Assembly: GCA_008363265.1 (NCBI GenBank)
Contig: RHKR01000125.1
Span: 1-6,723, forward strand
DNA length: 6,723 bases
Origin: Chlorobiota bacterium
GTDB taxonomy: Bacteria; Bacteroidota; Ignavibacteria; Ignavibacteriales; Ignavibacteriaceae
Reading direction: 5' to 3'
Part shown: in pieces, positions 1 to 5,644 of the stretch
Layout: the number at the start of each line of letters is the position of its first letter
Position numbering within the stretch: position 1 is the stretch's first letter
Translations under genes and position numbers: made by a program
Notes under the pieces: model-generated
Told to the model about the DNA's origin: nothing
Seen by the model: the letters and a program-made list of their open reading frames with translations, nothing else
The model's database searches: none

Positions 1-266
1 ATCGGATTCGGAGCGAATGACGCACCGGCTGAGTGCTCGATACCCTGATCCACAGGGAGGATCGACATGTAACCTGTACCCGCGAGTCTTCCGGTATCGA
101 AGATCGTCTGGAGGCTTCTCAGCACATTGATATTCCTGTCTGAAGGAATGAAAATTCTGTCAACGAAATCTGGGCCCGGCAGATGCAGGCTCTCTTTGGG
201 GAACTTCGCTTTGTAGGAAAGAAGGCTATCCGCTTCATTTCCCAGCAGTTCTACTATTTTACTCAT
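1..266 (-). CDS. fbaB: Class I fructose-bisphosphate aldolase (FbaB/DhnA type), N-terminal part, cut by window edge
   Basis: Only the first 88 codons are present; the gene continues beyond position 1. The family cleaves fructose 1,6-bisphosphate to dihydroxyacetone phosphate and glyceraldehyde 3-phosphate through a Schiff-base lysine, in the cytoplasm, in glycolysis or gluconeogenesis. The translation starts [20 protein letters not shown] and contains [31 protein letters not shown] and [18 protein letters not shown]. This is nearly collinear with the start of E. coli FbaB ([28 protein letters not shown]). The catalytic lysine lies in the missing part. The ATG at 266-264 is supported by a GGAG at 280-277, ten bases upstream. 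The gene is divergent from the lipoprotein gene and shares the 258-nt region between them. It is probably a housekeeping gene unrelated to the accessory genes to the right. Confidence 0.93.
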   Translation of the reverse strand, partial: MSKIVELLGNEADSLLSYKAKFPKESLHLPGPDFVDRIFIPSDRNINVLRSLQTIFDTGRLAGTGYMSILPVDQGIEHSAGASFAPNP

Positions 267-358
267 ATTGATTATTCTCCATTCTGGATTTTGTAAAAAC
301 CAAGTCTAAATATAATCATTTTATAGCTACAGAGGAAAGTGGAGCCCTGGTACCAAAT

Positions 359-397
359 GTGAAATGTGATTCGCCACGTCGAAGTGAAATGTGACTC
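359..397. repeat. Pair of 14-nt direct repeats in the fbaB/lipoprotein divergent region
   Basis: GTGAAATGTGATTC (359-372) and GTGAAATGTGACTC (384-397) differ at one base and start 25 nt apart, a little over two helical turns. The 9-mer AGTGAAATG (383-391) and the 7-mer ACTCAAC (394-400) occur again in the gene-free region near 1666-1706. These could be binding sites for a regulator of one of the divergent genes, or internal repeats from the end of a degraded insertion sequence. The sequence does not decide between these. Confidence 0.5.
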
Positions 398-420
398 AAC
401 CACAGGTGGATCAAAAAAAA

Positions 421-436
421 TTGGTAATATTACCAA
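421..436. promoter_or_regulatory. Perfect 16-bp palindrome, candidate operator
   Basis: TTGGTAATATTACCAA is identical to its own reverse complement over all 16 bases, about 90 nt upstream of the lipoprotein start. Its left half would serve as the -35 element of the possible promoter at 421-449, so a dimeric regulator bound here could block RNA polymerase. TTGGT/ACCAA half-sites recall operators of FadR-subfamily GntR regulators, but the six-base centre is longer than usual there. No regulator gene is in the window. Confidence 0.45.
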
Positions 437-449
437 ACTGAATTATATT
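421..449 (+). promoter_or_regulatory. Possible sigma-70-like promoter for the lipoprotein gene
   Basis: TTGGTA (421-426) and TATATT (444-449) are separated by 17 bases, the standard spacing, and point toward the lipoprotein gene with a leader of about 70 nt. A second candidate -10, TATAAT at 507-512, matches the consensus exactly. It lies only 12 nt before the ATG and has only a weak TTTAAT (484-489) as -35, and it would start RNA within or after the Shine-Dalgarno. Both calls rest on motif matching in AT-rich DNA. Confidence 0.28.
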
Positions 450-524
450 GTGGCAGGATATTTTCAACTTTGAAAACTCCTTTTTTAATCGTTTCATTTA
501 ATCATATATAATACCGGAGTACCG

Positions 525-836
525 ATGTTACACAGAACCCTTACAAGATCACTTTTCCTCATTTTCGCTGCCATGCTCTTTAGCGCGTGCGACGTAACAG
601 TAACCCCCTCAACTGAACAACTTGCCGAAGAAGCCAAGAAAAGCATGAACGAAAGTCCCGAATTTAAGGACAAGGGCATCACTGTGAAGGATTTCACTTT
701 GACCCCAAAAGAAGGAAACCAATACGAGGGTCACCTCACCACAACTGAAGCCAACGGAGAATTCGAATACAAAGTTGATGTAGTTTACGAGGAAGGCAAA
801 TTATCGTGGAAGATAGTGGAAAAACTAACCCAGTAA
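525..836 (+). CDS. Small putative lipoprotein, function unknown
   Basis: This 103-aa protein starts with a short basic segment (MLHRTLTR), then a hydrophobic core at residues 9-19 and the lipobox-like LFSAC with Cys22 as the predicted lipidation site. Phe at -3 is less usual than Leu. The mature part, about 81 residues, is hydrophilic and acidic, with a helical-looking segment (about 31-43) and then alternating strands (about 51-99, including YEGHLTTT, EYKVDVVYEE, LSWKIVEKL). It looks like a small periplasmic beta-rich domain, but I do not recognise a named family. Asp23 at mature position +2 would mean inner-membrane retention under the E. coli Lol rule; other phyla may differ. The ATG at 525 has a good Shine-Dalgarno (GGAG 516-519, spacing 5). 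It is transcribed alone and converges on the zinc-ribbon gene downstream. Confidence 0.8.
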   Translation: MLHRTLTRSLFLIFAAMLFSACDVTVTPSTEQLAEEAKKSMNESPEFKDKGITVKDFTLTPKEGNQYEGHLTTTEANGEFEYKVDVVYEEGKLSWKIVEKLTQ

Positions 837-855
837 CTGCTCCCGGTCTGTAATT

Positions 856-903
856 TTACCCCCGATGCGCGGGTAGCGATATCCGCGCGTTAAGGGGGTG
901 TAA
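856..903. terminator. Strong GC-rich hairpin between convergent genes, likely bidirectional transcription stop
   Basis: ACCCCC (858-863) pairs with GGGGGT (894-899), and GCGCGG (867-872) pairs with CCGCGC (883-888). Positions 864-866 and 889-891 can pair through wobbles, and only the AA at 892-893 is bulged, around a ten-base loop. TTA/TAA flanks extend the dyad with a small bulge. It sits exactly between the lipoprotein stop (836) and the opposing gene's stop (912), where a shared terminator is expected. Neither side has a convincing U tract, so a plain intrinsic terminator is uncertain. A REP-like intergenic element or an RNA 3'-end stabiliser is also possible. Confidence 0.6.
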
Positions 904-911
904 GTATTCCA

Positions 912-1574
912 CTAATGAAGCCGTTTTTCTCCATTCACCATAAAACAACCTGTTTCATTCCTCTCGCACAGGTCGATCTCCAGTTTAGCGAGCTCCCTCA
1001 CAAAATCTTTTCCCTTCTCCATCGCGTGCCGCGCGAGTTCTATTGCATCGTCTAATCTGCCTGCCCGTCGTGTAATATCCGCGAGCATGAGATATCCTGT
1101 AGCCGGTTTCCCCGGTGCAAGATATGATGGTTTCTTTTTGTGCTTATGAAGTGTCTCGATCATAATTTCCCGTGCCATCCGCGCTGCCTCATCATTACCC
1201 GTGTCATCGGATGCCCATGCAACACGGAGGATATGGTATACCGCCTCATCCAAAGCGCCGGCTTTTAAGGCCAGCAGATACGCTGTCCAGTAATTCTCCG
1301 CCAGACCAACGAACGGAACCGAATCATGTACTTCCCTGAACTCCTCACTTTTGAAATATGCGAGCCCGGACTTGTCAACACTTCCCAGACTGCCGGCGGA
1401 GAGTCCGCAATTCGTACATGATTCCACACCGTACATGATATTGCTTCTGGCCATATGCGGCGGGCGGGTGTCAAGATCACCGGGACCAAACGCGTTCGTG
1501 CTGCCGATCGAATAAACCGTGTTCAAAGTGCCGCAGTTCGGGCACTTCACGGTCGAGTCGTATAGAGTAGTCAT
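912..1574 (-). CDS. DUF2225-like zinc-ribbon protein with TPR-like C-terminal half, function unknown
   Basis: This 220-aa protein has two Cys pairs, CPNC (C11, C14) and CTNC (C53, C56), 38 residues apart, which should form one zinc ribbon. The second pair is followed by a Gly/Ser-rich turn. This layout, the DLDTRPP motif (33-39) between the pairs and an all-helical remainder agree with the uncharacterised DUF2225 family. Residues about 92-145 and 158-187 contain TPR-like helix pairs, for example NYWTAYLLALKAGALDEAVY and YLMLADITRRAGRLDDAIEL. A protein-binding role is the best inference, and no catalytic motif is visible. There is no signal peptide, so it is probably cytoplasmic. The ATG at 1574 is well supported by AAGGAGA (1585-1579) with GGAG five bases from the start. 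It is a single gene converging with the lipoprotein gene. Confidence 0.78.
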   Translation of the reverse strand: MTTLYDSTVKCPNCGTLNTVYSIGSTNAFGPGDLDTRPPHMARSNIMYGVESCTNCGLSAGSLGSVDKSGLAYFKSEEFREVHDSVPFVGLAENYWTAYLLALKAGALDEAVYHILRVAWASDDTGNDEAARMAREIMIETLHKHKKKPSYLAPGKPATGYLMLADITRRAGRLDDAIELARHAMEKGKDFVRELAKLEIDLCERNETGCFMVNGEKRLH

Positions 1575-1656
1575 TGTTTCTCCTTTGTGCTAAGAACTCA
1601 TATAGTTAATAGAGTGCAGCATCCCGCGATTTTCCGGGAAGTGGGGGACAACTCTG

Positions 1657-1714
1657 AAATTTGTCACTCAACTGACCGTTATTTGCCGAATTTGGTCAGT
1701 GAAATGACAAATTT
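1657..1714. repeat. 58-bp interrupted inverted repeat
   Basis: AAATTTGTCA (1657-1666) is the exact reverse complement of TGACAAATTT (1705-1714). Nested inside, ACTGACC (1671-1677) is the exact reverse complement of GGTCAGT (1694-1700). A mostly unpaired 4 x 4 internal loop separates the two stems, and the loop is 16 nt. Seventeen of 21 positions pair exactly in the two nested stems, which is unlikely by chance. On RNA it would form a hairpin. On DNA it could be a large operator or the end of a mobile element. No T tract follows on either strand. Confidence 0.7.
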
Positions 1715-1735
1715 TGGTTAAATTTGGTCAGTGAA
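1689..1735. repeat. 15-bp exact direct repeat, 32-nt period
   Basis: AATTTGGTCAGTGAA occurs at 1689-1703 and again at 1721-1735. The first copy overlaps the right arm of the inverted repeat, so the GGTCAGT word appears three times in 80 nt: once inverted (1671-1677) and twice direct (1694-1700, 1726-1732). Serial copies of one word in both orientations suggest multiple protein-binding sites. Terminal regions of IS21-type elements are organised this way, and so are some multi-site promoters. No transposase gene is in the window. Confidence 0.7.
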
Positions 1736-1922
1736 GGTGATTATCAGGGAAAACTACCAGGGGTTTTTGATGTAGGCGCCCACTTTTCAAATCCGGTCAA
1801 GTTCAAACAGGGCCGGGATGAACACAAAGTTGCAATAAATACAACATGCGATTTTCGTATATTTATGATAACTAAAGTTTCTATTTACAAAGTTTTAGAT
1901 TCATGAACCATTAAGAGCCGGA

Positions 1923-3656
1923 ATGGGAAAAATAATAAACAGGAACTATGAACTGCTCCAACTGATCGGCAAAGGCGGTATGGGTGAGGTGTTCAAGGCA
2001 CGTCACGTGCATTTCGGAAATGTTGTTGCGATAAAGAAGCTATGGCCGCAGTATTCCCGGAATGAAGACATCAGGAATAAATTTGTTTATGAAGCAAAGA
2101 AGACCTTTGAATTTGAACATCCGAATATCGTTAAAACCAAAGAACTGATCGAGTTCGAGGATGAGTATTATATCATCATGGAATTTATTGAAGGGCGTTC
2201 ACTTTCAGATATTATCCACCGGGAGGTTGGTCCCATTGAGCCCTTAAGGGCAATTCATCTTTTCAAACAGATCATTTCAGCCGTTGAATACATTCACGGA
2301 CAGCACCCACCTGTAATTCACCGGGATATCAAGCCTCAAAATATTTTGGTGACACCGGATGATGAAGTTAAAATAACCGATTTTGGCATTGCCAAAGAAT
2401 TGGTGGATGATATTCAGAAAAGCACCCTGATGAAAGGGACACCGGTGTATATGAGTCCGGAGCAGATCATCACTCCCAAAGCAGTTGATGAGAGAAGCGA
2501 TGTTTACAGTATGGGAATGACGTTTTATGAGATGCTCTGCGGTAGAATTCCTTTCGATCGGGAAAAGGTGACTACACCGGCAGCTATATATGCTGAAATA
2601 ATAAATGGCCATATTCCCCATCCCACAAAATTTTACAAAGCTATCCCGCAATCTCTTTCTGATTATGTGATGAAAGCTCTGGCTGCGGACCCGCGGAACA
2701 GGTTTGGTTCAGTAAGTGAAATGTCGGCTGCTTTGGTGAAAATAGAAAACGAAATAATCGCCGCAAAGTCAAATAAACCCAGGAGTCGCAGAAAGATAGA
2801 CCGCGGTTCGCTTATATTTGGCATGATAACACTTGCATTCGTATCTATCATGTTGATCGTTGGACTCATTACACGACCCTACACTTCTGACACTAAACCG
2901 GAAGCTAATACTCCCGACATAATACCAAGCACCCCTTCAATGATAATGGTTGAAGGCGGAGAGTTCGATATGGGATGTACCGAAACTCAAGTAAATTGCG
3001 ACTCAATGGAGATACCCGCCCACAGTGTGAAAGTCGAAGGTTTTTATCTTGGGACAACCGAGGTAACCCAAGAACTTTGGACACAAGTGATGGGTAATAA
3101 TCCCTCCTCCCGTAAGGGTGACGATCTGCCTGTTGAATCCGTTAGCTGGTACGATGCGGTTGAATTTTGTAACCGGTTAAGTGAACTGGCAAATTTGAAA
3201 AAGGCTTATTCCGGTTCAGGAAGTAATATAACCTGTGATTTCACATCGAATGGATACCGGCTTCCCACCGAAGCTGAGTGGGAATACGCGGCACGTGGCG
3301 GGAAACTTGGGGAGAACAGAATCTACAGCGGCAGCAATGATGTTGATGCAGTAGCCTGGTTCAATAAAAACAGTCAGGAGTATCAACAACCTGTTGGGCA
3401 AAAGAAGGCAAATGAACTCGGCTTATTCGACATGTCTGGAAATGTTTGGGAGTGGTGCTGGGACATAAGTGGCCCTTATGATTCGGAGGAAAAGATCAAC
3501 CCGAAGGGAGTTACTACTGGCGATAAACGGGTGCTCCGGGGTGGTGGATGGTACAGCAACCCTCAGGGCTGCAGGGTTTCTGCAAGAAGCGGCAATAAAC
3601 CTGAGCGTATCGCTAAGAGCATTGGTTTCAGGGTCGCACAATCTTTGATCAGGTGA
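1923..3656 (+). CDS. Membrane-anchored Ser/Thr protein kinase with external FGE-sulfatase-like (C-type-lectin-fold) sensor domain
   Basis: Residues 1-275 form a complete Hanks-type kinase: Gly-rich loop GKGGMGEV (16-23), VAIK lysine K38, likely alphaC glutamate E57, HRDIKPQN (133-140; catalytic D135, N140), DFG (153-155), GTPVYMSPE (172-180) and D193xxxxG198. All catalytic residues are present, and the RD form suggests activation-loop phosphorylation (S167, T168, T173 are candidates). A basic stretch, RSRRKIDR (287-294), precedes one transmembrane helix (about 296-316), which puts the kinase inside and residues from 318 on outside. Residues about 341-575 match the FGE/SUMF1 fold: MVEGGEFDMG, YRLPTEAEWEYAARGG, LGLFDMSGNVWEW, RVLRGGGW, CRVSARSG and IGFRVA. 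The two copper-binding cysteines of true FGE are absent, so this is probably a ligand-binding module. Kinase-FGE fusions are known, for example chlamydial Pkn1. The start has only a weak AAGAG (1913-1917). The substrate is unknown. Confidence 0.93.
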   Translation: MGKIINRNYELLQLIGKGGMGEVFKARHVHFGNVVAIKKLWPQYSRNEDIRNKFVYEAKKTFEFEHPNIVKTKELIEFEDEYYIIMEFIEGRSLSDIIHREVGPIEPLRAIHLFKQIISAVEYIHGQHPPVIHRDIKPQNILVTPDDEVKITDFGIAKELVDDIQKSTLMKGTPVYMSPEQIITPKAVDERSDVYSMGMTFYEMLCGRIPFDREKVTTPAAIYAEIINGHIPHPTKFYKAIPQSLSDYVMKALAADPRNRFGSVSEMSAALVKIENEIIAAKSNKPRSRRKIDRGSLIFGMITLAFVSIMLIVGLITRPYTSDTKPEANTPDIIPSTPSMIMVEGGEFDMGCTETQVNCDSMEIPAHSVKVEGFYLGTTEVTQELWTQVMGNNPSSRKGDDLPVESVSWYDAVEFCNRLSELANLKKAYSGSGSNITCDFTSNGYRLPTEAEWEYAARGGKLGENRIYSGSNDVDAVAWFNKNSQEYQQPVGQKKANELGLFDMSGNVWEWCWDISGPYDSEEKINPKGVTTGDKRVLRGGGWYSNPQGCRVSARSGNKPERIAKSIGFRVAQSLIR

Positions 3657-3755
3657 CGGACTTTCTCCGGATGAATTAATGATACGTCTGGAAAATTTAA
3701 TTATTTTGCACTCTATCAAATATTAAACAACATTGAACAATTTTCAGATATTATA

Positions 3756-5642
3756 ATGGAAAACGGCGAAAAGAAGACAGTATCGAGAACGGTTATCGAC
3801 CGCGAAGTGATCATGAGGAAATATCATGTCCATATTAAAAACTTCCGTAACCTCAAGGATGTGAAGGTAACCCTCAGTCCCCTAACGATCCTGACCGGTG
3901 AGAACGGATCCGGCAAAAGCACCTTCTTCAAGGCCCTCCTTTTCCTGAAGCACAACCACACCCACGAAGCCGCCAAAAAGCTAAAATATGTGATCGATGA
4001 TGACATCAACCTTGGCGGTTGGGACCAAATCGCCAACGATCCCAAGAAACCCATCTCCATCAAGATCACCGAAGAAACCTGGGGCTACGACCACCAGGTT
4101 GAAGAGGTCTATGACATAGATAACTGCCCGTTTGAGTTGAATCCGACGGAAGAGTATGCGGAGAGACTTATATCTGTAATAACTGCTAGTCCGGATATTG
4201 ACTTAGCTAACACTAATTTCTCGAAATATATAGAGCAAGCTTATTTTGGTAAGACTAAACCCGAATTTGTTCTCAAGAATCGAACTATCATAAGAACTAA
4301 GGAGTTGACCGCAAGTTCGTCTAGTCACGTCTACAGCTATAACGCTGGTGCTTTAATACAAGCTAAAATTGGTTTGGATAATGATTCATTCAAATTCTCG
4401 ATCAAGTATTTTCACAAGGGCTTCGATGAAGAGAGCCAATACTTCATTCGAGGTAATGACTACGCGATGCGATTTGAATACTATTTTGTTGTTGAAGATG
4501 CTGAGCAAAAAAATGATAAACCAATAGATGTAATGGGATTTTTCTACGCTTTAGCAATGGATCGTTATCAACATATTACAGAGCAAGACATCTTAACAGA
4601 AATATATAGTAACATTAAAAGACCCCTTTTCGGCTGCGACATCTTGTCAGATGATCATGACTATGCTTTTGAAGGTCCATTGGTTGCATGGAGAATTGCG
4701 AAAGGTGATATTTTCCTATTTAGGCAGTATAATGATATCCTGACCAAATTCTTAAATAGGAGAAACTTTTTCCCTCAGCTTTTCAACGAAACGACAACTA
4801 TAACTCCGACAAGAGATTTCCCGAAATCCATTTATTTGAAAAATGAGCTCGTGAACAACTCTTATTATCAGACGATTAACTTTTTTCAAGAGATATCGCT
4901 CCAAACTGATTTTTGGAAACTTGATGATCTGCGAAGATTCCAGATGAGATTTGAATACTGGTTAGCTGAATTCGAAGCCGGAAGATCATTAAAGATCGTC
5001 GAGACGGAGGAGACCATCATGTTGATGGCGCAACTGCTTTCAGGCAAGATAGTATCATTGAGTCAACTTAGTAGCGGCTCATTACAGCTTATCCCCATTA
5101 TATTTCTCCTGTGCTCAAATAAAGAAAGCGGACAATTTCTCATTCAGCAACCGGAATTGCATCTGCACCCAAGATTGCAGTCGAAACTAATAGATCTATT
5201 TATTGATGCCCTGTGCCCGGCTGCCATTGAGACATGGGAAGATACCAGCAACGAAATGTGTGTGCGGTTTGGGGAACATGATATGATCAGGCACAACTTT
5301 GGAGATTCTGGCTACCAACCTCGATTAGAAAATGATCCGGAGTTCGTCAGAAGTTTTTTTGCTGCCCCTACTAGCCTTGTAGTTGAAACCCACTCAGAAC
5401 ATTTGCTTAAAAAAATCCAGGTGCTCATATCGCAAGGGCGGCCACTGCCATTAAGCCCATATGGAAGTATTCAACTCAAAGACGCCCTCTCCATCTACTA
5501 TTTCGCAAAGGATGCTAAAGGTAATACCAAAGCCATCGAGATGGAACTCGACGACAACGGCTTCTTCAAGACCGAAACACCTAAAGGCTTCTTTGATGAA
5601 AGCCTCGACCTGAACAGACAGCTTCTTCTCGGGAGGAACTGA
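3756..5642 (+). CDS. RecF/SMC-like AAA (ABC-type) ATPase with DUF3696-like C-terminus
   Basis: This 628-aa protein starts its fold with YHVHIKNFRNLKDVKVTLSP and Walker A GENGSGKST (48-56). Near the C-terminus it has an ABC-signature-like LSSGSLQLIPI (438-448), a Walker B region FLIQQPELHLHP (461-472) and an H-loop-type VETHSEHLL (543-551). The end, IEMELDDNGFF...KGFFDESLDLNRQLL (about 594-624), resembles the DUF3696 C-terminus. Residues about 130-430 are a family-specific insertion I cannot assign. The Walker B acidic residue that is usual in the family (IEQPE) is Gln464. There is no TOPRIM domain, unlike OLD/Gabija ATPases, and no signal peptide. The ATG at 3756 has no Shine-Dalgarno and lies within a TATAAT. 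Met20 (ATG 3813, preceded by GAAGTG at 3804-3809) starts the conserved fold and may be the true start. The 99 nt after the kinase gene show no clear terminator. GC drops in the middle of the gene. Confidence 0.88.
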   Translation: MENGEKKTVSRTVIDREVIMRKYHVHIKNFRNLKDVKVTLSPLTILTGENGSGKSTFFKALLFLKHNHTHEAAKKLKYVIDDDINLGGWDQIANDPKKPISIKITEETWGYDHQVEEVYDIDNCPFELNPTEEYAERLISVITASPDIDLANTNFSKYIEQAYFGKTKPEFVLKNRTIIRTKELTASSSSHVYSYNAGALIQAKIGLDNDSFKFSIKYFHKGFDEESQYFIRGNDYAMRFEYYFVVEDAEQKNDKPIDVMGFFYALAMDRYQHITEQDILTEIYSNIKRPLFGCDILSDDHDYAFEGPLVAWRIAKGDIFLFRQYNDILTKFLNRRNFFPQLFNETTTITPTRDFPKSIYLKNELVNNSYYQTINFFQEISLQTDFWKLDDLRRFQMRFEYWLAEFEAGRSLKIVETEETIMLMAQLLSGKIVSLSQLSSGSLQLIPIIFLLCSNKESGQFLIQQPELHLHPRLQSKLIDLFIDALCPAAIETWEDTSNEMCVRFGEHDMIRHNFGDSGYQPRLENDPEFVRSFFAAPTSLVVETHSEHLLKKIQVLISQGRPLPLSPYGSIQLKDALSIYYFAKDAKGNTKAIEMELDDNGFFKTETPKGFFDESLDLNRQLLLGRN

Positions 5643-5644
5643 TG
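5631..5644 (+). promoter_or_regulatory. Shine-Dalgarno and TGATG stop/start overlap coupling the ATPase and its partner
   Basis: GGGAGGA (5631-5637) lies inside the last ATPase codons, with GGAGG five bases before the partner's ATG (5642-5644). That ATG shares its A with the ATPase stop TGA (5640-5642). This is a classic arrangement for termination-reinitiation coupling and predicts matched production of the two proteins. It is the best Shine-Dalgarno in the right half of the window. Confidence 0.85.

Larger units (their letters stand above)
1575..1922. other. 348-nt region without a credible gene, repeat-rich
   Basis: The left end holds the Shine-Dalgarno of the minus-strand gene and a small TCCCG/CGGGA hairpin (1622-1626 with 1635-1639). 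The middle holds the inverted and direct repeats listed separately. The right end is AT-rich (about 1835-1900) and includes TATATT (1858-1863) and TATGAT (1864-1869), either of which could be a -10 box for the kinase gene, but neither has a clear -35. A 60-codon frame from a TTG at 1724 to 1906 begins inside the direct repeat, has no Shine-Dalgarno and encodes nothing recognisable, so it is not called. Confidence 0.6.

Noticed and set aside
347..1735. Complete IS21-like insertion sequence
   Set aside because: Terminal-like repeats are present, but no istA/istB or other transposase is encoded between or beside them; at most a remnant.
1724..1906. 60-codon plus-strand open frame from a TTG start
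   Set aside because: It begins inside the second direct-repeat copy, has no Shine-Dalgarno and no recognisable protein features, and lies in AT-rich upstream DNA of the kinase gene.
2277..2651. 124-codon minus-strand open frame
   Set aside because: It is antisense to the kinase catalytic core, whose motifs are all intact, so it is a coding shadow.
2940..3656. Diversity-generating retroelement target, because FGE-like C-type-lectin folds are common DGR targets
   Set aside because: No reverse transcriptase, template repeat or accessory gene is present, and the C-terminus shows no adenine-rich variable tract.
2940..3656. Active formylglycine-generating enzyme activating sulfatases
   Set aside because: The paired catalytic cysteines are missing and no sulfatase gene is nearby.
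3756..5642. OLD/Gabija-type nuclease ATPase
   Set aside because: After the H-loop (THSEHL) the sequence runs into a DUF3696-like end with no room for a TOPRIM domain.
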